Shown: positions 42,088-50,670, counted from the stretch's first letter. The stretch: DNA of 64,000 bases from an uncultured Lachnospiraceae bacterium (GCA_902476265.1 CABSCP010000001.1:124001-188000), one strand, 5' to 3'. The notes: generated by a model from the sequence alone, not told the origin. Program-made: numbers and translations.

Positions 42088-42116
42088 ACAATACCAGATA
42101 CAGTTGAAACTGTCAA
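42088..42116 (-). promoter_or_regulatory. Promoter and Rrf2 operator candidate of redox/sulfur operon
   Basis: On the minus strand, TTGACA (42111-42116), 17 bases, TATTGT (42088-42093). The perfect 6-2-6 palindrome ACAGTT-TC-AACTGT (42100-42113) overlaps the -35 and spacer, an ideal repressor position. Confidence 0.7.
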
Positions 42117-42204
42117 TTATTTTTCGAAAAAAATTATGAACATTTTGTGTGCGGGGAACCCTTTTTATATGGGATGCAGACAGAGCGGCAGGGCAATTTC
42201 CTTA

Positions 42205-42233
42205 TTGCGGAATAGCAGCAGATATGTTATATT
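42205..42233 (+). promoter_or_regulatory. Promoter of ABC-F gene
   Basis: TTGCGG (42205-42210), 17-base spacer, TATATT (42228-42233). It lies about 280 bases upstream of the ABC-F start, leaving a long leader. Confidence 0.6.
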
Positions 42234-42281
42234 CAGGATATCGAGAAAGAAAGGCGCGCAGTCCGCGCGTTAGGTGAGGAA

Positions 42282-42305
42282 ATGTCAAGTAATCTGATTT
42301 GGTGA
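42282..42305 (+). CDS. Putative 7-codon leader peptide of ABC-F gene
   Basis: ATG 42282 follows AGGTGAGGA and encodes MSSNLIW, stop at 42303. Very short, well-initiated leader frames of this sort control antibiotic-responsive ABC-F, Erm and Cfr genes by ribosome stalling. The assignment rests on position and ribosome site only. Confidence 0.4.
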   Translation: MSSNLIW

Positions 42306-42466
42306 GAGACAGAAGGATAGCGGGTTTTACGGAAGCGTTATTCTAAGACCGCTTTGCAATTCAGAGAAGCGGATGCCTGTGAGGGCTTTGTTTTCATGCC
42401 GAATTAGAGGAATGCACATTTTCGATCCTTTTTATATGACAGGATTTTCTTTTTGTGTATGCACTT

Positions 42467-42510
42467 ATCCTCTTCGGCAGTCCGCAAGCGTCCGCCGGGG
42501 AGGATTTTTT
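42467..42510 (+). promoter_or_regulatory. Attenuator hairpin overlapping the ABC-F ribosome-binding site
   Basis: ATCCTCTTCGGC (42467-42478) pairs over 12 bp (two G-U) with GCCGGGGAGGAT (42494-42505), followed immediately by T-tract 42505-42510 and then the ATG. It can act as an intrinsic terminator and, if read through, hides the GGGGAGG ribosome site. Confidence 0.65.
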
Positions 42511-44064
42511 ATGTTACAGATTAAAAATTTAAAAATTACCCATAAAAAGGATTTACGGGTGATCCTGGAAGGTTTTTCCTATGTGCCAAATCCCGGGGAA
42601 AAGACCGTGATCATAGGGGAAGAAGGAAACGGGAAGAGCACGCTTTTAAAATGGATCTATGATCCGGAGCTGATAGAAGGATATGCAGAGGCGGAAGGGG
42701 AGAAAATCTGCACCGGGGAACGGCCGGGCTATCTGCCCCAGGAGCTGCCGGAGGAGGAAAAGGGGAAAACGGTCTATGAGTTTTTTTGCGAGTCTCCCGT
42801 TTTCTGGGAGCAGACTCCCGGAGAACTGGGGCGTCTGGCCCGGGAACTTTCCCTGACGCCGGAATTTTTTTACCGGGATCAGGTGATGGAAACCCTTTCC
42901 GGCGGGGAAAAAGTCAAGGCTCAGATGGCGCGCCTGCTGATGGCGCAGCCCACCGTCCTGCTTCTGGATGAACCGTCCAATGATATTGATATGGAAACGC
43001 TGGAATGGCTGGAGAGGCTGATCCTGGAGGCGAGACAGCCGGTCATGTTCATTTCCCATGATGAAACTTTAATCGAACGGACCGCAAATGTGGTGATCCA
43101 TATAGAGCAGCTGAAACGGAAGACCGAAAGTCACTGTACCGTGGCGAGAATGCCTTACCGGCAATATGTGGAGGAACGGCTGCACCGGCTGGAGGAGCAG
43201 GAACGGCAGGCCCTAAACGAGCGCAGGGAGGAAAAAAAGCGTCTGGAAAAGTTCCGTAGGATTGAACAGAAGGTGGAAAACAACTTAAACAGCATCTCCC
43301 GTCAGGATCCCCACGGCGGCTATCTTTTAAAAAAGAAGATGAAAGCGGTGAAGTCCCTGGAACGGCGTTATGAGAGAGAGGCGGCGGATATGACGCAGCG
43401 GCCGGAAACGGAAGAAGCCATATTCTTTAAGCTGGGGGAAAAGGTGAGAATGCCCGCCGGGAAAACGGTGCTGGAATATTCTTTGGACCGGCTGATGACA
43501 CCCTGTGAAGGCGGACGGGAGCCGAGGCTTTTGGCGGAGAATATTTTTCTGCGCATCCGGGGGAATGAAAAAGTCTGCATCATCGGTACGAATGGGGCCG
43601 GAAAAACCACGCTGCTTCGGAAGATGGCCCGGGAGCTTCTTGCGAGAAAAGATATCAATGCCTGCTACATGCCTCAGGACTATGAGGAGCTGCTGAATTT
43701 AAAACAGACTCCGGTGGAATTTTTATCCCGGACAGGGGATAAGGAAGAGGCCACACGGATCCGCACCTTTCTGGGCTCCCTGAAATATACGGCCGATGAA
43801 ATGGATCATCCCATGTCCGAATTATCGGGCGGTCAGAAGGCGAAAGTGCTGTTGCTCAAAATGAGCCTTTCCGGAGCGGATGTGTTGATTTTGGATGAGC
43901 CTACCCGGAACTTTTCCCCCCTTTCCGGGCCGGTGATCCGAAAGATGCTGCGGGAATATCAGGGAGCGGTATTGAGTATTTCCCATGACAGGAAATATAT
44001 AGAAGAGGTATGCACTACCGTTTACCGGTTGACGCCGGGCGGGCTTATGAAGGTGGAAAAATAA
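42511..44064 (+). CDS. ABC-F family ATPase, antibiotic-resistance type
   Basis: 517-residue cytoplasmic protein with two ATPase domains and no membrane segment. Domain 1: Walker A GEEGNGKSTLL, signature LSGGEKVKAQ, Walker B LLLDEPSNDID. A long charged inter-domain linker (about 205-290) is the part that reaches the ribosomal exit site in ABC-F proteins. Domain 2: GTNGAGKTTLL, LSGGQKAKVLL, LILDEPTRNFSPLSGPVIR. The last motif is common in Lsa/CplR-type ribosome-protection proteins of clostridia. GGGGAGGA before ATG 42511 fixes the start. The leader suggests induction by ribosome-targeting drugs. Drug specificity is not inferable. Confidence 0.9.
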   Translation: MLQIKNLKITHKKDLRVILEGFSYVPNPGEKTVIIGEEGNGKSTLLKWIYDPELIEGYAEAEGEKICTGERPGYLPQELPEEEKGKTVYEFFCESPVFWEQTPGELGRLARELSLTPEFFYRDQVMETLSGGEKVKAQMARLLMAQPTVLLLDEPSNDIDMETLEWLERLILEARQPVMFISHDETLIERTANVVIHIEQLKRKTESHCTVARMPYRQYVEERLHRLEEQERQALNERREEKKRLEKFRRIEQKVENNLNSISRQDPHGGYLLKKKMKAVKSLERRYEREAADMTQRPETEEAIFFKLGEKVRMPAGKTVLEYSLDRLMTPCEGGREPRLLAENIFLRIRGNEKVCIIGTNGAGKTTLLRKMARELLARKDINACYMPQDYEELLNLKQTPVEFLSRTGDKEEATRIRTFLGSLKYTADEMDHPMSELSGGQKAKVLLLKMSLSGADVLILDEPTRNFSPLSGPVIRKMLREYQGAVLSISHDRKYIEEVCTTVYRLTPGGLMKVEK

Positions 44065-44100
44065 AAGAGGATGTTCCCGGTTTGCACTGGTAATCCGGCA

Positions 44101-44134
44101 GCCCGCCTATTATAATAGAAGCATCAGGCGGGCA
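44101..44134 (+). terminator. Weak terminator-like hairpin between convergent genes
   Basis: GCCCGCCT (44101-44108) is exactly complementary to AGGCGGGC (44127-44134); a T-run follows only 8 bases later (44143-44148). It overlaps the stop of the DUF2974 gene. Confidence 0.4.
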
Positions 44135-45215
44135 GCATCGCTTTTTTGGAAGCTTCAAAAAGCAGGGAGAAGGTTTCCGCAAACAGCTTGCGCGTCTCAG
44201 GAGAAGTGTGCTTCCAGGTTTCGGAGACTTTGGTGAAATTTTTGACCCAGGCCAGCGGGAGATCAGAGAGCTTGACAGCATTGGTGGCTTCAAAAATCTG
44301 GTACAGGCCGTTGATGAACTCTCCCCGCTGCTGCGGCGTCATGGAGTTGACCCAGTTTTTTAAGGTGCGGTCAATGACCCGGGAAGAAGCGGTGATGGAT
44401 TCCGAGCGGACCAGGTCGGGGCCGAGCACATTCCAGGTGTAGGGATTGTGCTGCATGATGCCCACCTGGCTGCTGTGGATGACCGTATATGCTTCCTCAT
44501 GGTCCAGCAGCATGCCGATGACGGAGGACTGGGGAATCAGCGTGTGGATACGGTCCGTGACAGCGCGGTACCCGGTGCTTTCCATCATTTCTTTCTGGAA
44601 TCCCGGACCGTCATGATTATAGACATTTATGATGCGGTCCCGGACGGCAGGATCACAGCTTGCAGCCGCAAAAACGGCCAGATTGCCGCCTTTGGAATGT
44701 CCGCCGGGGATCAGGCCCCCGGGCAGGGTGGAAGCCGCTTTATGCAAATATTCCCTGGCGTCGGTCTGAGAAGCCACAACGGGCAGGTAGGCCATGTTAA
44801 AATCTTCTTTCCAGCCCACCAGTGTGTTGTCGGTGCCCCGGAAAGCCAGATAGGCGCTGCCGTCGTCTAAAAGGGCGGTGACAGCCGCAAACTGCTTTTC
44901 CTGTTGGGGATCGAAGCGGTCCGCATAGTGCATGAGCCTGACCGCGCCGAAACGTCTGCTTTTTGCCATGGCATGAAGAAGCTTTTCGTCCTCTTCCTTG
45001 CGGAAGATCTGCTTTTCTTTTGGCAGGGCAAAAAAACGTTCCACAGCTTCGGGCAGAGGAATACTTTCCGGGGAAGGGAAGGCAGGGACGATATCCGGAA
45101 AGCGGACATAGGAAAGACAGCAGAAGATCAGGCTGTCCACCGCGTTTAAGGGGTCTTTTTGAAAAGAAAGGTCGCCACGCCAGGTGAGGTAATCGAAAAG
45201 GTCATACATAAGCAT
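44124..45215 (-). CDS. DUF2974 (Mbeg1-like) alpha/beta-hydrolase-fold protein
   Basis: 363-residue cytoplasmic protein of the Mbeg1-like group. The nucleophile elbow GGHSKGGNLAVFAA (Ser near residue 180) fits a lipase-type alpha/beta hydrolase; LAFRGTDNTLVGWKEDFN upstream is the other conserved block. The start at 45215 gives MLMYDLFDYLTWRGDLSF, the usual N-terminus of these proteins. The substrate is unknown. Single gene, transcribed divergently from the TIM-barrel gene. Confidence 0.85.
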   Translation of the reverse strand: MLMYDLFDYLTWRGDLSFQKDPLNAVDSLIFCCLSYVRFPDIVPAFPSPESIPLPEAVERFFALPKEKQIFRKEEDEKLLHAMAKSRRFGAVRLMHYADRFDPQQEKQFAAVTALLDDGSAYLAFRGTDNTLVGWKEDFNMAYLPVVASQTDAREYLHKAASTLPGGLIPGGHSKGGNLAVFAAASCDPAVRDRIINVYNHDGPGFQKEMMESTGYRAVTDRIHTLIPQSSVIGMLLDHEEAYTVIHSSQVGIMQHNPYTWNVLGPDLVRSESITASSRVIDRTLKNWVNSMTPQQRGEFINGLYQIFEATNAVKLSDLPLAWVKNFTKVSETWKHTSPETRKLFAETFSLLFEASKKAMLPA

Positions 45216-45279
45216 ACTCCTTATAGTTGAAGTTATCTCTATTATACGTTTCTCATTGGAAAAAAGAAAGGAGAATCAG

Positions 45280-46203
45280 ATGGCAAAAAGGATTTTGGAC
45301 TGTACAGCTTCCGAACTGGCGGCATTTTCCAAAAAAGAGCTTTTGGAGGCGATTGCGGGAAGTGAAGGGAGAGTGCTGGCAGGAGAATGTATCGGCATTA
45401 CACAGCCTTTATTGACGGATGTTACAAATGCGGAGACAGTGGCTTCCATGGGGGCGGATATTCTGCTCTTAAATATGTTTGACGTGATTCATCCGGTTAT
45501 CCATGCGCTGCCCCAAGTGGAACCCAAAGAGACAGTGCGGGAGATAAAAAGGCTGACAGGCCGTGTGGTGGGAATCAACCTGGAACCTGTCAGGGAAGAG
45601 GAAACCCCGAATGAGGGCACCATATGGAAAATGTCACAGGGGCGCAGAGCTACGGCTTCCAATGCGGTGCTGGCGGCGGACATGGGCGTGGATCTGGTGC
45701 TTTTGACGGGGAATCCCGGAAACGGTGTGAGCAATGAGGCGATTATGGATTCCCTGAAAATCATCCGCGAAGCGGCGGGAGACAGGCTGATTCTTGCCGC
45801 CGGGAAAATGCACGCTTCCGGCGTGATTTCCGAGGGCGGGGAGAAAATCATCACCAAAGAGGATATCGCCGCTTTCCGGCAGGCGGGGGCGGATATCATT
45901 CTTTTGCCCGCGCCGGGGACCGTGCCGGGTATTACTATGGAATATATCCGGGAGCTGGTGGCTTTTGCCCACAGTCTCGGCGCGCTGACCATCACCTCTG
46001 TCGGCACTTCCCAGGAGGGGAGCGACACGGCAACCATCCGGCAGATCGCGCTGCTGTGCAAAATGACCGGGACGGATATCCACCACATCGGGGACTCCGG
46101 GTATGTGGGAATGGCGCTGCCGGAAAATATCATGGCGTATTCCGTCGCGATCCGGGGCGTGAGACACACCTATCACCGGATGGCGCAGTCCGTTAACCGG
46201 TAG
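45280..46203 (+). CDS. TIM-barrel protein of unknown function, paired with AraC regulator
   Basis: 307-residue cytoplasmic protein with alternating beta-alpha pattern and barrel-like end motifs: LLLNMFDVIHP, VGINLEPV, LVLLTGNPGNGVSN, LAAGKMHASG, IILLPAPGTVPG, TSVGTSQEGSDT and HHIGDSGYVGM. Homologues are often labelled haloacid-dehalogenase-like hydrolase, which the sequence does not support; no HAD DxDx(T/V) motif is present. AAAGGAGA before ATG 45280 fixes the start. The AraC regulator gene begins 35 bases downstream, suggesting an inducible catabolic role. Confidence 0.75.
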   Translation: MAKRILDCTASELAAFSKKELLEAIAGSEGRVLAGECIGITQPLLTDVTNAETVASMGADILLLNMFDVIHPVIHALPQVEPKETVREIKRLTGRVVGINLEPVREEETPNEGTIWKMSQGRRATASNAVLAADMGVDLVLLTGNPGNGVSNEAIMDSLKIIREAAGDRLILAAGKMHASGVISEGGEKIITKEDIAAFRQAGADIILLPAPGTVPGITMEYIRELVAFAHSLGALTITSVGTSQEGSDTATIRQIALLCKMTGTDIHHIGDSGYVGMALPENIMAYSVAIRGVRHTYHRMAQSVNR

Positions 46204-46238
46204 AATAAGAGACGGAACAAAGTGAGGAGGAAAGCGGT

Positions 46239-47153
46239 TTGGAGAAAGCATATAAACTGGAATTTGGCGGAGGACGAAGCGGGGAACTGTTTATGACTTG
46301 CTGCGGCTGTTCAAGGACGGAGCCGCTGCACAGCTTTGGCCCGGCGTTGAAGCCCCACTATCTGATTCACTATGTTTTGAGCGGAAAAGGGGTTTTCCGC
46401 ATAGCAGGAGAGGTATATCCGCTGGAAGCCGGATGCGGTTTTCTGATTGAACCGGGGCAGCTGAGCTTTTATCAGGCGGATGAGAAAGAACCCTGGACTT
46501 ACATCTGGGTGGGATTTTCCGGAAGCCGCGCGGAGGAATATGTGAACAGCCTGGGGATTTCGGCCCGGCGTCCGGTTTTCCGGTCGGAAAATTCGGATGA
46601 ACTTTACGGCATTGTGCGGGATATGATGGATCATAATACCTTCGGCATGATGAATGAACTGCGCAGAAACGGGCTGCTCCACATTTTTTTGTCCGTGGTG
46701 GCCCAGAGCACACCGGTGACGGAAAAGGATGAGGCGAATAAGGCGAACCAGTATGTGCGCCGGGCGGTGGAATTTATCCAGCGCAATTACTGCAATCCCA
46801 TCCGGGTGACGGATGTGGCGGATTATGTCTGCATTAACCGCAGCTATCTTTATACGCTGTTTGAAAATTCCCTGGGAATGTCCCCCCAGCAGTTTCTGGC
46901 TACCTATCGGCTGACAAAAGCCGCGGAAATGCTGATGCTGCCTAATCTGCCGGTGGAGAGCATCGCCCTGTCCTGCGGGTATCAGGACCCTCTGGTATTC
47001 ACGAAGGCATTCAAGCAGATGAAGGGCGTTTCCCCCACCACCTACCGCAAGCAGATGCAGCAGGACGAAAACCGGGTCAACCGGGAGCATTTAAAGCAGG
47101 TGGAGGAGTTCATCGCCAAGGTGGGCAGGCTGGAGCAGGGCGGGGAACCGTGA
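46239..47153 (+). CDS. AraC-family transcriptional regulator
   Basis: 304-residue regulator. N-terminal cupin sensor (about 25-150: HYVLSGKGVFRIAGEVYPL, FLIEPGQLSFYQ) and C-terminal double HTH (about 185-280: VADYVCINRSYLYTLFENSLG, then IALSCGYQDPLVFTKAFKQMKG, with PTTYRK at the end). Such proteins usually respond to sugars. TTG start at 46239, eight bases after GAGGAGG. It likely controls the TIM-barrel gene just upstream. Confidence 0.92.
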   Translation: MEKAYKLEFGGGRSGELFMTCCGCSRTEPLHSFGPALKPHYLIHYVLSGKGVFRIAGEVYPLEAGCGFLIEPGQLSFYQADEKEPWTYIWVGFSGSRAEEYVNSLGISARRPVFRSENSDELYGIVRDMMDHNTFGMMNELRRNGLLHIFLSVVAQSTPVTEKDEANKANQYVRRAVEFIQRNYCNPIRVTDVADYVCINRSYLYTLFENSLGMSPQQFLATYRLTKAAEMLMLPNLPVESIALSCGYQDPLVFTKAFKQMKGVSPTTYRKQMQQDENRVNREHLKQVEEFIAKVGRLEQGGEP

Positions 47154-47205
47154 GAAGGGGCCCGGCACATGAACGCATATGCAAGAGAAAACAAGGGAGG
47201 GCGCT

Positions 47206-47796
47206 ATGAAACGCTGCAGTTGGTGCTGCGATAATGGAATGATGCAAAAATATCATGATGAGGAATGGGGAGTTCCGCTCCATGATGACCGGAAACATTT
47301 TGAGTTCCTGCTGATGGAAGTGATGCAGTGCGGCCTGAACTGGATGATGATGTTAAAGAAGCGGGATATATTCCGGCTCTGTTTCGATGATTTCGATTAT
47401 CATAAAATTGCGGATTATGATGAAAGCGATATCGAAAGAATTCTCAATTATGAAGGGATGATCAAATCAAAGCAAAAGATAAACGCTATTATCGGAAATG
47501 CAAAGGGATTTCTCAAAATCATAGAGGAGTACGGAAGCTTTGACCGGTTTCTCTGGTCTTTTTCGGAAGGAAATACTTATATTTATTTAAAGCATCAGAG
47601 GGGACAGGGCGAGGTTAAAAACGATTTATCAGACCGCATAAGCAGGGAACTCAAAAAAAGAGGTTTCAAGTATTTGGGTTCTATCACAGTATTTTCCCAT
47701 TTACAGGCGTGCGGAATGATCAACGACCATGATCCCCAATGTTTTCTGTATGATAAGATCAATAGATTGGGACAGGTGAAATACATACAGGACTAA
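47206..47796 (+). CDS. tag: DNA-3-methyladenine glycosylase I
   Basis: 196-residue DNA repair enzyme removing 3-methyladenine. N-terminal CSWCCDNGMMQKYHDEEWGVPLHDD contains the family zinc-ligand Cys and the conserved YHDEEWG block (shown partly: KYHDEEWGVP). The HhH-like core and C-terminal zinc ligands are in LQACGMINDHDPQC. GGGAGGG five bases before ATG 47206 selects this start. It is followed by a hydrolase gene 14 bases later. Confidence 0.92.
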   Translation: MKRCSWCCDNGMMQKYHDEEWGVPLHDDRKHFEFLLMEVMQCGLNWMMMLKKRDIFRLCFDDFDYHKIADYDESDIERILNYEGMIKSKQKINAIIGNAKGFLKIIEEYGSFDRFLWSFSEGNTYIYLKHQRGQGEVKNDLSDRISRELKKRGFKYLGSITVFSHLQACGMINDHDPQCFLYDKINRLGQVKYIQD

Positions 47797-47810
47797 GGGG
47801 GAAGCTTGAT

Positions 47811-48611
47811 TTGGAACATAAACAAATTGCCGCTCAGGGCGGAACCGTTCATTATTGGATAGACAGGAAAGAGAAAGACACTGCCTGTATCGTATTTACC
47901 CACGGCGTGACAGCGGATCATACAATGTTTGAAAAACAGGCGGAATATTTTGCCGGAAAATATACGGTCATACTCTGGGATGTGCCGATGCACGGGCTGT
48001 CAAGACCGTATCAGAACTTTTCTTACGCGGACACTGCAGAAATTTTGCATTCCATTTTCAGAAAGGAAAAAATAGAGAAAACGGTATTGGTGGGCATGTC
48101 CATGGGCGGTTATCCCAGCCAGCATTTTGCAGCGCGCTATCCGGATATGGTCAGCGGCTTTGTGGCGCTGGATACAACGCCGCTGGGCCTGCAGTATTAT
48201 TCCGTGTCGGATTTATGGTGGCTGAAACAGGCAGCCCCCATGGCAAAGTGGTTTCCGGCCGGGATATTGAGATGGAGTATGGCATGGTCGGTTTCAAAGA
48301 CAGAATATTCATATAAAAAAATGATGGCTATGTTAAAGCCCCTGTCGAAAGCGGAAATCATTGAGCAAATGCGGATCGCTTATGAATACTTTCCCCGCGA
48401 AAACCGGGAAGTTCATTTTGGGTTTCCGGTGCTGATTTTGGTGGGGGAAAAGGACAGCACAGGGAAGGTCAGGACCTATTGCCGGGAGTGGGCAGGGCAG
48501 ACCGGGTATCCGTTGCATTTTATACAGGGGGCAAAGCATTTTGCAAACGGTGACAATCCGGAGCAGGTGAACAGAGAGATCGAAAATTTTATAGAAGAAT
48601 CAGGGAAGTGA
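47811..48611 (+). CDS. Alpha/beta hydrolase
   Basis: 266-residue cytoplasmic alpha/beta hydrolase. FTHGVTADHTMF forms the oxyanion region, GMSMGGYPSQ holds the nucleophile Ser (about residue 101), ILVGEKDSTG the acid Asp and GAKHFANGDNPEQV the catalytic His. TTG start at 47811 after GGGGGAAG. The substrate is unknown. Probably co-transcribed with tag, 14 bases upstream. Confidence 0.88.
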   Translation: MEHKQIAAQGGTVHYWIDRKEKDTACIVFTHGVTADHTMFEKQAEYFAGKYTVILWDVPMHGLSRPYQNFSYADTAEILHSIFRKEKIEKTVLVGMSMGGYPSQHFAARYPDMVSGFVALDTTPLGLQYYSVSDLWWLKQAAPMAKWFPAGILRWSMAWSVSKTEYSYKKMMAMLKPLSKAEIIEQMRIAYEYFPRENREVHFGFPVLILVGEKDSTGKVRTYCREWAGQTGYPLHFIQGAKHFANGDNPEQVNREIENFIEESGK

Positions 48612-48737
48612 ACGAATATCATCCATAAAAATCCTGGACTTGGATTTGCTTCATTTACAAATAATGATGTCAGGGGCAAAAGGGATTTTGACTCTGGCAT
48701 CCAATATTATTTCTGAATGAAAGCAGGAGGGATTTCA

Positions 48738-49865
48738 ATGAAAGCTATCGTATTCGACGGGATACAGAAAGTGGAATGCAGAACGGTGAAAGATCCGGGC
48801 ATAGAAAAGGAAGATGATATTATCGTAAGGGTTACTTCCACGGCTATTTGCGGATCGGATTTACATTTAGTACACGGTCTGGTAAAAGGCATGTATGACG
48901 GATATATTTTAGGACATGAGACAATGGGAATTGTCGAAGAGGCCGGGAAGGGCGTTAAAAATCTGAAGAAAGGCGACAGGGTTGTGATTCCTTTCCCGGT
49001 GGCATGCGGGCATTGCGAGTTTTGTGACAGGGGAGAATATAGCCAGTGTGATAATTCCAATGATTATGGCGAAGCCGGCGGACTGTTCGGGTATAGTAAA
49101 TATCACGGGAATTACGCGGGAGGACAGGCCGAATATATCAGGGTCCCCTATGCGAATATCGGGCCCAAAAAGGTTCCGGAGGGCCTGACGGACGAGCAGG
49201 TTTTATTTGTGACAGACGTCCTGCCCACCTCCTATTGGGGAACGGAAATTGCGGACGTGAAAGCGGGAGACACCGTAGTAGTATTGGGCTGCGGGCCGAT
49301 CGGACTGATGACAATCAAGTGGTGCATCCTAAAAGGCGCGGGCAGGATTATTGCAGTCGACCGTGTGGGCTATCGTTTGGCTCATGCAAGAGGTTACGGG
49401 GTGGAAACCTTAAACTTTGAAGAGTATGAACAGGTAGGGGAACAGATCAAAGAAATGACACATGGAGGCGCCCACTGTGTAATCGACTGTGTAGGGCTGG
49501 ACGGGAAAATCTCTGTTGTGGAAAAAATTGAAACGGCGCTCAAATTGCAGGGAGGGTCGAAATCAGCGATAGAAACGGCTTCCCAGTGTATCAGGAAAAC
49601 CGGTACGGTAGCTTTGGTTGGGGTTTATGGTAATAAATATAATAATTTCCCCCTGGGGAATTTCTTCTCTAAAAATATCTCTTTAAAAATGGGACAGTGC
49701 CCTGCGACAAGATATGTTGATCTGATGCTGCAAAAAATTCAAAACGGAGAATTTGATGCGACGGATATCATAACGCATACCCTTTCTTTGGAAGAAGGAA
49801 GCCACGCTTACAGTATTTTTGATAAAAAAGAGGACAACTGTATAAAAGTGATTTTAAAGCCATAA
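48738..49865 (+). CDS. Zinc-dependent alcohol dehydrogenase (formaldehyde-dehydrogenase-like)
   Basis: 375-residue medium-chain dehydrogenase. Catalytic zinc site Cys in TAICGSDLH and GHETMG; structural zinc loop CGHCEFCDRGEYSQC; Rossmann motif GCGPIGL. The insertion around IKEMTHGGAHCVIDCVGLDG and the extended loop before it resemble glutathione-independent formaldehyde dehydrogenase-type members; the actual substrate is uncertain. GGAGG six bases before ATG 48738 fixes the start. Confidence 0.9.
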   Translation: MKAIVFDGIQKVECRTVKDPGIEKEDDIIVRVTSTAICGSDLHLVHGLVKGMYDGYILGHETMGIVEEAGKGVKNLKKGDRVVIPFPVACGHCEFCDRGEYSQCDNSNDYGEAGGLFGYSKYHGNYAGGQAEYIRVPYANIGPKKVPEGLTDEQVLFVTDVLPTSYWGTEIADVKAGDTVVVLGCGPIGLMTIKWCILKGAGRIIAVDRVGYRLAHARGYGVETLNFEEYEQVGEQIKEMTHGGAHCVIDCVGLDGKISVVEKIETALKLQGGSKSAIETASQCIRKTGTVALVGVYGNKYNNFPLGNFFSKNISLKMGQCPATRYVDLMLQKIQNGEFDATDIITHTLSLEEGSHAYSIFDKKEDNCIKVILKP

Positions 49866-50111
49866 GAAAAGACAGGAAATTGAGGGGGAAGTTTGGTATT
49901 GGAAATGTTGAGGGCGGTGTGTTTTCACAGAAGGTAAGGCAGGGAAGGGACTTTGGAAATAAAGATGAGGCAGCGCCGTGTGAGTTTTATATGTGGTTGA
50001 AAATGGGTTTGGACGAGGAGTGGAAACGATTTGTCCAAACCTTTATTCATGGCTTAATGAAGTGGAATTATCCCTGAGGGTAAAGCAGCTTAAGGATCAG
50101 AAAGGAACGGA

Positions 50112-50265
50112 ATAACGTTTTGGAAAGTGTTTGATTACATAGACAATCATGGGGGAACTACACGGGCAGATTTATGATGCATTCCGTTTATTGGCAGACT
50201 TGGTAAACAGTGAAGATAAGTTCATTGTTTTAATTGAAAATAGGGACATGAAATATTCTTGCTAA
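50112..50265 (+). pseudogene. Possible degraded helix-turn-helix gene remnant
   Basis: One frame reads FWKVFDYIDNHGGTTRADL then stops at 50175. Shifting one base at that point continues as DAFRLLADLVNSEDKFIVL to a stop at 50263. The first part resembles small phage-type HTH proteins. A short decayed gene is plausible but not proven. Confidence 0.3.
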
Positions 50266-50332
50266 AAAGATGTGCCGGCTTGTATTTATACAGGTAAACG
50301 CAAATGGTGAGAAGACGGAAGGAGAGGAAGGG

Positions 50333-50373
50333 CTCAGGCATTGGAAATGCTTTGCATTTCCTCGCCTGACGAG
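50333..50373. repeat. Hairpin 1 of structured region
   Basis: CTCAGGC (50333-50339) with GCCTGA (50364-50369) outside, and GGAAATGC (50343-50350) with GCATTTCC (50354-50361) inside, 3-base loop. Confidence 0.65.
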
Positions 50374-50398
50374 TTTGTGTGTGGCGGTCAGGGAGTGG

Positions 50399-50529
50399 GC
50401 AGCGCAGCAATCCCGGAAACACGGAGTGTTTCCGGGATTGACGGCTGGCGCCGCATGCCATCAAAAGTCCGTGGTCCGTCCGATGAGCAAGCTCCCCGGG
50501 CGGACCATGGACTTCCGTTGGCGCGCTGC
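50399..50529. repeat. Branched palindromic element (two hairpins inside an outer stem)
   Basis: GCAGCGC near 50399 is complementary to GCGCTGC near 50523. Inside are a perfect 14-bp hairpin (50409-50422 with 50426-50439) and a 17-bp near-perfect hairpin (AAGTCCGTGGTCCGTCC with GGGCGGACCATGGACTT, about 50465-50514). Together they form a three-way-junction-like structure. No gene or T-tract is associated. It could be a mobile palindromic repeat or a structured RNA. Confidence 0.6.
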
Positions 50530-50670
50530 TTGTAGCGATGCAACATTTTGACAGTTTCCCTTAACATCGGGGTCTTTTGGTATGTGTTTTTTTATGCGAT
50601 GATAAAGGTAACGGAGCTCTCGGGGGCTGAGGGCTGGAACAGATTTTTTGAACAGGAGGAGAAGGTTGAT

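Larger units (their letters stand above)
49866..50670. other. 805-base region without an intact gene
   Basis: A 65-codon open frame (49880-50077) lacks a ribosome site and family resemblance. A frameshifted HTH-like remnant lies at 50112-50265. From 50333 to 50529 the sequence folds into several strong hairpins. The galK leader follows. Confidence 0.6.

Noticed and set aside
49880..50077. 65-codon frame after the second zinc dehydrogenase
   Set aside because: A GGGGGAAG lies near the start but the peptide has no recognisable family or composition of a real protein; treated as non-coding or a remnant.
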